Below, one piece after another: positions 1 through 9,003 of a stretch of 64,000 nt of DNA. The notes beneath the pieces are model-generated. The model saw only the letters and a list, made by a program, of their open reading frames with translations, was not told the origin of the DNA and did no database searches. The position numbers and the translations under genes are program-made. Location of the stretch: NCBI RefSeq assembly GCF_000001635.26, contig NC_000082.6:20943575-21007574 (forward strand), written 5' to 3'. Position 1 is the stretch's first letter, and every line of letters starts with the position of its first letter. This DNA is from Mus musculus. Its lineage: Eukaryota > Chordata > Mammalia > Rodentia > Muridae.

Positions 1-357
1 GAAGCAGACCCCACTGAGGTGGGGCCACCTGCGGTGCAGTTTTCCCAACTTGGCTGGCTTCTTTTGAAGTGTCAACTGTCCTGCTCTTCTCCGAGATCCT
101 GCTGCCTGCTGAGACACCTTTGAGACAATCCATGTGCCCAGCGTCTTCGGGCTGGCAGGCTGGCGACAGGCACCAAGGATGGACTGGTGGGGGGATGGGC
201 CTTCCTCCTTTTAAGCACAGTCTCTTAGTAAACTCTCGGGCCTTGATCAGAAAAAAATTTGTCTTGACTTCATTATTTCTCTTGCCATCTAGTCTCTCTT
301 TCAGCCCCAGCCTGCCTTCCAGGAGTACCCAGTTCCTGTAGGCTGTGGGTGGTTTAC
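1..357 (+). mobile_element. ERVK-type LTR, 5' end cut by window edge
   Basis: The sequence resembles the LTRs at 34941-35283 and 47655-48004 over its 3' half: a run through CTTGATCAG, TTTGTCTTG and CATTATTTCTC, then a CAGCCCCAGCCT stretch and GTGGGTGG near the end. A second copy of the same LTR lies in reverse at about 56632-57060. The TTTTAAGC box near 210 and the short R/U5-like 3' part fit a promoter LTR. The start is outside the window, so solo or proviral status cannot be told. It runs into the A-rich tail of a SINE. Confidence 0.6.
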
Positions 358-440
358 AACTACATATAATAATAAATAAATCTTTTAAAAAGGAAAGAAA
401 ATAAAAGAAAAGAAAATAAAAGAAAAGAAGAGAAAATACT
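358..440 (+). repeat. SINE tail and A/G-rich simple sequence
   Basis: AATAATAAATAAATCTTTT followed by AAAG/AAAAT repeats looks like the 3' tail of a B2-type SINE whose body is missing, probably because of the adjacent LTR. It could also be plain A-rich expansion. Confidence 0.4.
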
Positions 441-1485
441 AGACCATAGCAAGACCAAAATCAGGTGGCCAAACTCTGAATCCCACATCTCCATGTCTGA
501 TGTCACAGCCCTCTTCATATCTCCAACTCCTTTCATCCTTGTTGACTGTTGTTGGCAGATCTGGCATTTAGCAGCAACAAACTTCATTCTATTGGGCAGG
601 TTCCACTTCCTGAAAGCAGCCTTCCTTGGCAGGTATCCTACAGCTCTGACATCTCTAACAGCTTGGGGTATCCAAGGCAACTCCAACTTTATAGCTTCTT
701 TTTCCAATGTCTGGGATCCAAACATGATCTTCTGGGTTCCTCCAAAGGGCTTGGATCAATTCTTCAGCTCTGCCCTCTATAGTGCTCTAGCCTCTGGTTG
801 ACTCCACTCTACTACTGCTGTTCTTGATCATCCCATGGTATTGGCATCTCCATTTTGATGGAATCTTTTACTGCATCTAGGCTTCAGCAATAGCCTCCCA
901 TAGGCTCCCTTTATGGTCCCAAGCCTCAACTTCTTTGCATGTTTCCTTCAGTCCTGGGCCATCAGCTGCAACTGATGCACCTTCACCAATGGTCTTCCCT
1001 GGCCTTTCACAGAGCCAAGCCTCAGCTGCTGTCCATGCCTTCATGCCTTCAAAACCAGTACCACCTGGGTGATTCTTACATATTACCAAGTCCAGTTGCA
1101 GTGTGAGTTACAGCCTTAGCTATCTCTGGAACACAGCTTCTCTGTGCTCTCAGAAAACATTTTCCAAATTTCAGTGATGCTGGTCTCTTTTTGAGCACCA
1201 CTAAATTCTTAGCTCCAGCTAACCAGCATCAATTGTTCCAGTAGTCCCTTCTATTCTTGACTCAAAAGCCTAAGAGGCACATGGCCAAAGCTGCTGATTT
1301 CTGATGCTTGCTGGAGTTGGACCATGGCCCCCTTGGACTATTATAGTATTAGCAGCTTTCTATTTTCCAACTCTTTCACTGCCGAAACTTGACTATCCTG
1401 GAACTTGTTCTGTAGATTGATCTTGAAGTCAGAGATCTACATTGCTCTGTCTCCTGAATGCTGGGATTAAAGGTGTAAATACATT
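430..1485 (-). mobile_element. ERVL/MaLR-like internal and LTR remnant
   Basis: Read on the minus strand this is a long, fairly open but broken stretch of a type common in rodent genomes. One minus-strand frame of 121 codons ends at 360. A diverged copy of the 860-1230 part lies at about 25330-25480, sharing the pattern around CCTTCACCAATGG, CCAAGCCTCAGCTGC and TGACTCTTACA. Two independent copies show it is an interspersed repeat. The class is inferred from overall look only. The frames are too decayed to call a protein. The end near 1440-1485 (CTGAATGCTGGGATTAAAGG) is a B1-like fragment. Confidence 0.4.
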
Positions 1486-1562
1486 TGAGTCTCAGAGTCA
1501 TTATTTCAGGGAACAGGGGAGCAGCTTAGAGTAAACAGACCACAATAATCTTGAATTAATTA

Positions 1563-1770
1563 TCTTATCATGAGCTACTTACCTTATCTTGGCTAGTTAC
1601 TTCATCTTGGGCCGCTTACCTTTTCTTTAACTACTAACCTTGTCTTAAGCTATTTACCGAATCTTGGGCTACTTAACCCATCGTGAGCTTTTTTTCCCCC
1701 ATCTTGAGATAATTTCCTTATCTTGAACTACCTTAACTTGAGTTGGTTACTTTATCTAGAGATAGTTACT
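1563..1770. repeat. Degenerate ~19-bp tandem repeat
   Basis: About ten units approximate CTTATCTTGGGCTACTTAC (for example TCTTATCATGAGCTACTTAC, CTTATCTTGGCTAGTTAC, TTCATCTTGGGCCGCTTAC). Units differ by several substitutions each, so the array is old. No coding frame runs through it. Confidence 0.75.
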
Positions 1771-1779
1771 GTAGAGAGA

Positions 1780-2160
1780 ATATTTGTGTCTGCATGGATG
1801 CATTACCTGTCAATTAAAAATGCTATGGCCTACAGAAAAGGGTAGAATAAAAAAGTAGGACATTCAGGAAGCAGAAAGGATTCTGGGAGAGAGTTAGGTA
1901 GGAGATCTGCCAGGAAGATGTGAAGAGACAGACACATGGTACCAAAGCACAGGTAGCCAGCCATGTGGCAGAATGTAGGTAAAAATAATTGGGTTATTTT
2001 AGTTATGATCTAGTCAGAGTAGAGCCTAGTTATATGGCCAAGGTATTTGTAAATATATTTCAAGTCTGAGTCTTATTTCTGAGAGCATGGGGCTGGAGGA
2101 ATAACCAAGCCTAACTTTTTCAGATGGCACACAACTTAAGAGCAATTAGAACCTAAGTGC
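1780..2160 (+). repeat. Probable LTR fragment (BGLII-like look)
   Basis: CTGTCAATTAAAAATGC followed by an A/G-rich stretch and AATAATTGGGTTATTTTAGTTATGA resembles a rodent LTR type. A related piece with TGTCAATAAAAA is at 59900. No ends or target duplication were found, so the assignment is tentative. Confidence 0.3.
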
Positions 2161-2235
2161 TTACAACCTAAAATGCCCTGGTTAACGGCTGGGAAAAGTC
2201 AGGCCACCCAGACAAAAGGCCTGGTCAATTTTTAT

Positions 2236-2968
2236 AGGAGGAGGAGGAGGAAGAGGAGAAAGAGGAGGAAGAGGAGAAGGGGGTGGGGGAAGCAAACCAA
2301 AGCCAAAGCTTCCCAGAGGAGCCCAAGACTAGCAGCTGGGAAGGAAGTTTCTAGCCAAGGAACAAAAAAACTACAAAGTAATAGTACAAAAGATGGCTTA
2401 AAAGAAGCCCCATACTAAATTTAAAAACAGAACAGAGAACTCGGGGCTTCTCCCAAGGGCAGAGCACAGCAGTGGCTGAGGAGTAGGAAGCAGCTCCTGG
2501 TTACACACAGGCTAAAGGCAGCAGGTGCAAGGGCAAATGGAAAACCCATGGAGACTCCCAGAGACCACAGTTGTGGGATGACTACTTTAGGTTCTCCCAA
2601 GCTTGACACAGCGGGTCAGCCCAATCCTGGCCTATGGAAGTTAAAGCTCAGTGCTCATGGAAGGTGGAAATACAGCCCTAGGTTGGCAGCTATGGCGAAG
2701 TCAGGAGGAAGGCCTAAAGGCTTCGTTAACAAAGGGATGGGGCCATGGTCAGGTGCAGCACAGCCTCTGAGTTAAAGCACAGCAGGCACAAAAGACAGAG
2801 ACAGGTGGATCTCCTTGATTTCTAAAACAGCCTGGTATACACAATAAAGTCAGGGTGAGATCCCTGTTAATAGACACAACCACTTGCAAAGGACAATCTG
2901 AAGTTCAAAATGACACCTTTTCCCTTAAAGATACTATGTATGCTTTTGCATAATAATAAATAGAAAGT
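2236..2968. other. Purine-rich tract, then mostly unassigned DNA
   Basis: 2236-2290 is a GGA/GAA-rich tract that creates an artificial arginine-rich reading frame. 2290-2780 holds nothing recognised. About 2785-2870 is a decayed B1 (AGAGACAGGTGGATCTCC then CAGCCTGGTATACACA). The last six bases, GAAAGT (2963-2968), are the left target-site duplication of provirus 1. Confidence 0.5.
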
Positions 2969-3376
2969 TGTTACCTCCTTTCAGCCTAGCAAGGCTGGCT
3001 GTGACCATCTGCTGGTTAAGCGGAGCCACCTGCTGTGCTGCTCCTTTGATATGCCACTACCTGCCTGAGGCCCAACCTGCCTGAGGCCTAACCAGTTCTC
3101 TTCCAAGAATCTTCGGGAGTTAACACCGAACTGTGATTTTCTCGAGTTCCCACTAGAAGGCTGACCTATCTACTTCAAAGGAACCTTGCATGGCCAGGGA
3201 CGGGCCTCCCCTCTTCTTTATAAAGTGTGTTTGCTGACATTAAAATTGAGCTTTGATCAGAATCTGATTTGACTTAGCTCCATTCTTTCTTCCGTCCATC
3301 TAGTTCCTATCTTTCAGTTTGAGCCTGCCATCTCAGCTGTACCTGTTCCTCGAGAGCCGCTGGACGGCCCGCAACA
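2969..3376 (+). repeat. 5' LTR of provirus 1
   Basis: The LTR is bounded by TG and CA. A TATAAA box lies at 3219-3224 and an ATTAAA polyadenylation-type hexamer about 20 bases downstream. U3 contains an internal near-duplication (GCCTGAGGCCCAACCT / GCCTGAGGCCTAACC). Three bases (GTT) separate it from the primer site. Confidence 0.93.
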
Positions 3377-3379
3377 GTT

Positions 3380-3397
3380 TGGCGCCTGAACAGGGAC
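3380..3397 (+). promoter_or_regulatory. Primer-binding site, tRNA-Lys type
   Basis: TGGCGCCTGAACAGGGAC differs by one base from the standard Lys3-type primer site. Position three bases after the 5' LTR is as expected for class II retroviruses. Confidence 0.9.
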
Positions 3398-3637
3398 CTG
3401 AAGAATGGCAAAAGGATGCTGAGAGAATGCTGTCCGTGTGGAGCTCCACGGGAAAAGCAAACGGTCTTTGTATCGGGCACCGGAGCAATAAACAGGTACA
3501 CATGCTAGCGCTAGCTTAAAATTTCAGTGTTTAAAGTGTTGCTGAGGGTGCGGTAGGATATGAACTAAGCTTGAATCGGCACTAACCCAATGCTGTTTCT
3601 GCTTTGGTCAGCAGCATATTAATCGGAACTAGAAACT

Positions 3638-3771
3638 GGAAGCAGGCGGTCATCCGCAGCTTTTAGGAGCTGTTTCAGGCGGGAGAAGGTAGGGTTTAAA
3701 GTTATGGATCAGGCGGTTGTCCGTTGTTTTCAGGAGCTCTTTCAGGCCAGAGGAGTAAGGCTTTGAAGTAC
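3638..3771 (+). repeat. 67-bp tandem duplication at gag start
   Basis: The two halves share AGGCGGT at 3644 and 3711, then GGAGCT(G/C)TTTCAGGC and a GTAGGG/GTAAGG...TT(T/G)AAAG block at the same 67-base spacing. They are diverged from each other. The second copy contains the gag ATG. Confidence 0.7.
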
Positions 3772-5441
3772 AATTGGTAAGAAATATTTTAGGTAGGATA
3801 GATAGCTGTTGCCCATGGTTCAAGGAAGAAGAAACAGTAGATTTCAGAACCTGGGAGAAGGTTGGCAAGGCCTTGAAAATCATTCAGGCAGACAATTTTA
3901 CCTTAGGCCTCTGGGTGCTCGTAAATGATGCTATAAAAGATGCCACTTCTCCAGAGTTAAATTGAACCCAGGCAGAGCTTGTAGAATCTCAGGAAGAGTG
4001 CCTATCAGAGAAGGCTTTCTCAGAAAAGGGTCCTCTTAACTCAAAAATTGATAAATGTGAAAACTCTGATGATGAACTAATTTCTAACAAAAATCACTCA
4101 GATAAAGGAGCTGCCCATTATTTTGATGAGAATTGGTTTCCTTGCGAGTCTCCCGCTCCACCTATGGTCCCCACCTCGGGAGGTGCTACTCATGGGGACA
4201 CGCGACTAAGCAAATTAGAGTTTGAAATTAGGCTTCAGAAGCTGACTAATGAACTTCAGGAGCTAAAAAAGATGTCAGAAGGGGGGAAGAGTAACTCTTC
4301 TGAAGTTCACCAGGTGCCGCTAGAAAGAGCCGTGAGTCAGGCTTGTGGGAGAGGACAGAATAGGTCTGATACGCTAGCCTTTCCTGTGTTTGAGGTAGTT
4401 GATCAGCAAGATACTAGGGCCAGACATTACCAGACTTTGGATTTCAAGTTGATAAAAGAGTTAAAAATGGCTGTTGTGCAATATGGTCCTTCAGCCCCAT
4501 TCACTCAAGCGTTACTGGACACAGTCGTGGAGTCACACTTAACTCCCTTAGATTAGAAGACTCTTTGTAAGGCTACCCTGTCAGGAGGAGATTTTTTTGC
4601 TTTGGGATTCTGAATGGCGAGACACCAGTAAGAAAACTGCCGCTTTAAATGCGCAGGCTGGTAATTTAGACTGGGATAGCAACATGCTTTTAGGAGAGGG
4701 TCCATATGAGGGACAGACAAATCAGATTAATTTTCCTGCTGCAGTGTACATGCAAATCGTGGCGGCTGCATACTGTGCCTGGGGACGGTTGCCAGTCAAA
4801 GGAGATATTGGTGAAAGTTTAGTTAGCATTCGGCAGAGTTCTGATGAGCCATATCAAAACTTTGTAGACAGTCCTTTGATTTCAGCTAGTAGAATCCTTA
4901 AAAATTTGGACACAGGAAGTCCTTTCGTTATGCAATTGGCTTATGAGAATGCTAACGCAATGTGCTGAGCTGCGATTCAACCGCATAAGGGACAGACAGA
5001 TTTGGCGGGATATGTCCGTCTTTGTGCAGACATCTGACCGCCTTGCGCGATTTTGCAGGGGACCCATGTATAAGCAATGTTCATGCAGAAATGAGGGAAT
5101 AATGCATATTTTAAATGTGGAAGTTTGGATCCTTTTAAAAGTAATTGTCCTAAGAACAAAGGTGCCAAGGATAGACAAGCAGGCCGTGCCCCAGGAATTT
5201 GACCCGGTGCGCTAAGGGCTGCCCCTGGGCAAGAGAGTGCAAGTCTAAGTCAGGCATTTTGAGCCACTTGGTGCCGGGAAATGAGGGAAGGGGTCAGCCC
5301 CAGACCCCGACTTACTTGAAGAAAACACCTTATGGGGCTATAAATCTGCTGCCCAGCCAACAAGATCAGTTTGTGAGCTTGTCAGGTCAAACCCAGGAAA
5401 TCCAAGACTGGACCTCTGTTCCACCATCCACGCAGTATTAA
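3704..5441 (+). pseudogene. gag: gag remnant of provirus 1 (matrix, capsid, nucleocapsid)
   Basis: Gag is the structural polyprotein that builds the virus core. The likely start is the ATG at 3704, followed after about 20 codons by a stop. A matrix-like piece (WFKEEETVDF...TWEKVG) continues at 3774-3965. Open blocks at 4164-4556 and 4597-4968 carry capsid-like sequence, including a major-homology-region pattern (IRQSSDEPYQNFVD) near 4831-4872, which is the best marker. Nucleocapsid zinc knuckles are decayed: the first near 5055-5150 is frameshifted, and the second (CAKGCPWAREC, 5204-5236) keeps part of a CCHC layout. At least four frame breaks separate these parts. A 67-bp duplication covers the start of the gene. 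Confidence 0.85.
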
Positions 5442-5449
5442 CCCCAGAA

Positions 5450-6205
5450 ATGGGAGTCCAAACTCTGCCTACCGGAGTCTTTGGACCGCTACCTGTAGAA
5501 ACCTGTGGCTTTCTTTTAGGACGAAGCAGTTCTATTGTAAAAGGTCTGCAGATTTATCCAGGTGTTATAAATAATGATTATGAGGGAGAAGTCAAAATCA
5601 TAGCTGCTTCCCCTCATGGTGTTATAACTGTACCCGCTAATCAGAAAATTGCTCAACTTACTTTGATCCCTTTACATCAGTCACTGTATAAATTCTTTAA
5701 AAATGAGAGAGGACAAAATAACTTTGACTCTTCTGGCGTAAATTGGGTGCAATCTATCACTAATCAGAGACCTAACCTTAAATTGACATTTGATGGAAAA
5801 AGCTTTGAAGGATTAATAGATACTGGGGCCAATGTAACGATTATAAGAGGGCAGGACTGGCCCTCAAACTGGCCCTTGACTGATTCCTTAACTCACCTTC
5901 AAGGAATTGGGTACGCTAGTAACCCAAAACGTAGTTCTAAATTGCTAACCTGGAGAGATAGGGATAGAAAATCAGGAAAAATTCAGCCATATGTTATGTC
6001 AAATTTGTCTGTAACTCTGTGGGGAAGAGATCTGTTGTCACAGATGGGTGTTATTATGTACAGTTCAAAGGAGAGGGTGACTAAGCAAACATTCAGGCAG
6101 GGACCCTTGCTTGGTCATGGACTAAATAAGAAGGAACAGAGAATTAAGATTTTTGAGGATCCTAATCCTCACTCTAACACAAGAGGTTTAAAGTATTTTC
6201 AGTAG
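5450..6205 (+). pseudogene. pro: dUTPase-protease (pro) frame of provirus 1
   Basis: An open frame of 251 codons. Residues about 1-90 look like a retroviral dUTPase, which removes dUTP during reverse transcription (LPTGVFGPLPVETCGFLLGRS, IYPGVINNDYEGEVKI, GVITVPANQKIAQLTLIPL). Residues about 115-205 are an aspartic protease with the active-site triad in LIDTGANVTII (codons from 5818), which would cleave Gag and Pol. The C-terminal ~35 residues have a G-patch-like GHGLNK piece, as in many betaretrovirus-like proteases. The first ATG may not be used: this region is normally reached by frameshift from gag, whose 3' frame stops at 5441. Locally intact, but the polyprotein is broken upstream. Confidence 0.88.
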
Positions 6206-6216
6206 CGGCCACTATC

Positions 6217-7341
6217 TTGCCTGCATCCCATGCCAAAAAAATTCAATGGCATAATGATATTCCGATGTGGGTGGATCAGTGGTCTTTACCTAAAGAAAAA
6301 ATAGAGACCACTTCTTTGCTAGTGCAGGAACAGTTAGAAGCCGGACATTTGGTGGAGTCTCATTCTCCTTGGAATACACCAATTTTCATTATCAAGAAGA
6401 AATCGGGTAAATGGAGACTGTTACAAGATCTAAGAAAAGTTAATGAAACCGTGGTACTTATGGGAACTTTACAACCGGGGCTTCCCTCCCCAGTAGCCAT
6501 TCCTAAGGGATATTATAAAATTGTTATAGATTTGAAAGATTGTTTCTTTACCATCCCTTTGCAGCCAAACGATTGTGAAAGATTTGCTTTTAGTGTTCCT
6601 TCTATAAATTTCAAGGAACCCATAAAAAGATATCAATGGAAAGTTCTCCCACAGGGGATGGCTAATAGTCCCACCTTATGCCAAAAGTTTGTGGCACAAG
6701 CCTTTCAGCCTGTTAGACAACAATGGCCAAATATTTACATCATTCATTTCACAGATGATGTTTTGATGGCAGGAAAGGACCCCCAGGATTTGCTTTTGTG
6801 TTACAAAGACTTACAAAAAGCCTTAGCTGATAAGGGATTGCAAATTGCTTCTGAAAAGATACAAACTCAGGTTTGTTATAATTATTTGGGTTTTAGACTC
6901 ACTGATCAAGCTATTTTTCCCCAGAAGATTGTTATTTGTAGAGATAACGTAAGGACCTTAAATGATTTTCAAAAATTGTTAGGTGATATTAATTGGCTTT
7001 GCCCCTATTTAAAGCTTACTACAGGGGAGTTAAAACCTTTATTTGATATTCTTAAAGGGAGTTCTGATCCCACTTCCTCTAGATCCCTAACCTCAGAAGG
7101 ATTGCTGGCCTTACAGCTAGTGGAAAAGGCTATTAAAGAGCAATTTGTCACTTATATAGATTACTCCTTGCCATTGCATCTGCTAATTTTTAGTACAACT
7201 CATGTGCCTACGGGACTGCTATGGCAGAAATTCCCTATAATGTGGATACATTCGAGGATTTCTCCTAGACGTAATATCTTGCCATATCATGAAGCAGTGG
7301 CCCATATGATTATCACTGGAAGAAAGCAGGCATTAACTTAA
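6217..7341 (+). pseudogene. pol: Reverse transcriptase of provirus 1
   Basis: An open frame of 374 codons encodes the fingers, palm and thumb of a class II reverse transcriptase, which copies the RNA genome to DNA. Visible motifs are SPWNTPIFIIKKKSGKWRLL, DLKDCFFTIPL (first catalytic Asp), LPQGMANSPTLCQ and the catalytic box, here FTDD (6748-6759) rather than the usual Y-x-DD. A stop at 7341, with another stop just beyond, separates it from the RNase H frame. It overlaps no other gene and would be expressed as part of Gag-Pro-Pol. Length and motif order match the family; the break and the upstream gag damage make it non-functional. Confidence 0.88.
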
Positions 7342-8789
7342 TTTGGCAAAGAGCCAGATAAAATTGTTTAGCCTTACAACGTAAATCAGGACACTTGGCT
7401 GAAACAGCATAGTACAGATTGGTTGCTTGCACAAATAGGGTTTAACGGAACTATGGACAGCCACTACCCCCAAGATAGGTTGATAAAAATTTTAAATGTA
7501 CATGATGTGATATTTCCTAACATAACTTCCTTACAGCCTTTATATAATGCTCTATTGATTTTTACTGATGGCTCCTCTAAAGGGCGAGCTGGATATCTTA
7601 TTAATAATCAACAAGTTATCATAGAGACTCCTGGCCTTTTGGCTCACTTAGCCGAATTAATAGCAGTACTAAAAGTCTTCCAGTCTGTACATGAGGCTTT
7701 TAATATCTTTACTGACAGTTTATATGTTACACAATCAGTGCCCTTATTGGAGACCTGTGGTACGTTTAACTTCAATACGCCATCAGAATCTTTATTTTCA
7801 GAATTGCAAAACATCATTCTCTCCCAGAAAAATCCATTTTATATTGGCCACATACGATCTCACTCAGGTCTTCCTGGACCTTTAGCTGAAGGCAATGATT
7901 GCATTGAAAGAGCTCTAATAGGAGAAGCCTTAATTTCGGATCCTGTTGCTTTGGCCCCACGTGATCATGAAAGGTTTCATCTCTCTAGCCATACCCTAAG
8001 GCTCCGACATAAGATCACTAAGGAGCAGGCAAGAATGATTGTAAAACAATGTCCTAAATGTATTACATTATCTTCAGTGCCACATTTAGGAGTCAATCCT
8101 AGAGGTCTTATGCCTAATCATATTTGGCAAATGAATATAACCCATTATGCAGAATTTGGAAAACTAAAATATATACATGTTTGTATCGATACTTGTTCAG
8201 GATTTCTTTTTGCTTCTCTGCATACAGGAGAGGCTTCTAAAAACGTAATTGATCATTGCCTACAAGCCTTTAATGCCATGGGATTGCCTAAACTTATTAA
8301 GACAGATAATGGGCCATCCTATTCTTATAAAATTTTTATTTCATTCTGTAAAGAATTTGGTATCAAACTTAAAACTGGAATTCCTTATAACCCCATGGAA
8401 CAAGGAATAGTTGAACGTGCTCATTGCACCTTTAAAAAATTGGCTTTTTAAGACAAAACAGGGGTAGTTATATCCCCCAAGGTCACCAAAGGCACATCTT
8501 GCCTTTAGTTTATTTGTTCTAATTTTTTTTGCAAACTGACATTAAAGGTCAGTCTGCAGCGGATCGCCATTGGCATCCAGTTACTTCTAATTCTTATGCA
8601 TTGGTAAAATGGAAGGACCCCCTGATTAACGAATGGAAGGGTCCGGATCTGGTTCTAATCTGGGGAAGGGGCTCGGTTTGTGTTTTTTTTTCACGAGAAG
8701 AAGATAGAGCACGGTGGCTGCCTGAGAGATTAATTTGTCAGCTGAACACAGATCCTGAATCTTCTTGTAAGTATCACTCTGAGGACTAA
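7342..8789 (+). pseudogene. pol: RNase H and integrase of provirus 1
   Basis: The open part is 7423-8451 (342 codons). RNase H (removes the RNA strand) shows FTDGSS, AELIAV and FTDSLYV acidic motifs, but the last acidic residue, expected in a GNxxxD pattern, is Glu in GNDCIERAL. Integrase follows: zinc-binding HLSSH...CPKC, then the core. In the core the first catalytic Asp, expected in WQMD, is Asn (AAT at 8134-8136), while Asp at 8305 and Glu at 8413 keep the 35-residue spacing. After a frame break near 8451-8529 the C-terminal DNA-binding part (KWKDPLINEWKGPDLVLI) continues to 8789. It cannot make an active integrase as it stands. Confidence 0.87.
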
Positions 8790-9003
8790 AATTCCTGTTT
8801 TGCATAGAATTCAGTTGGGAACTCAGGCTCCCAGAAAAGCTACTCTCAGAGCCAGCTACCCCACAGGAGGCCAGAGACTGAGCTTTAGCTTTACAATTTA
8901 CAACTAAATAAAGTACCTGGACTTCCCCCAAAAGAAGCTTTGTGATGTTACTCTTCACTGTCTAAGATTTTTGTCTTTCAAGCAGGTCAATCTACACCTT
9001 CAG
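8790..9003 (+). other. Provirus 1 post-pol non-coding segment
   Basis: It contains TACCTGGACTTCCCC and a CAAGCAGGTCA piece that are also present in provirus 3 near 47165-47245, so it is ancestral proviral sequence, not flank. No env signal. Confidence 0.6.

Noticed and set aside
2173..2418. Arginine-rich frame that resembles a nuclear localisation signal
   Set aside because: Produced by an AGG/AGA simple repeat at 2236-2290.
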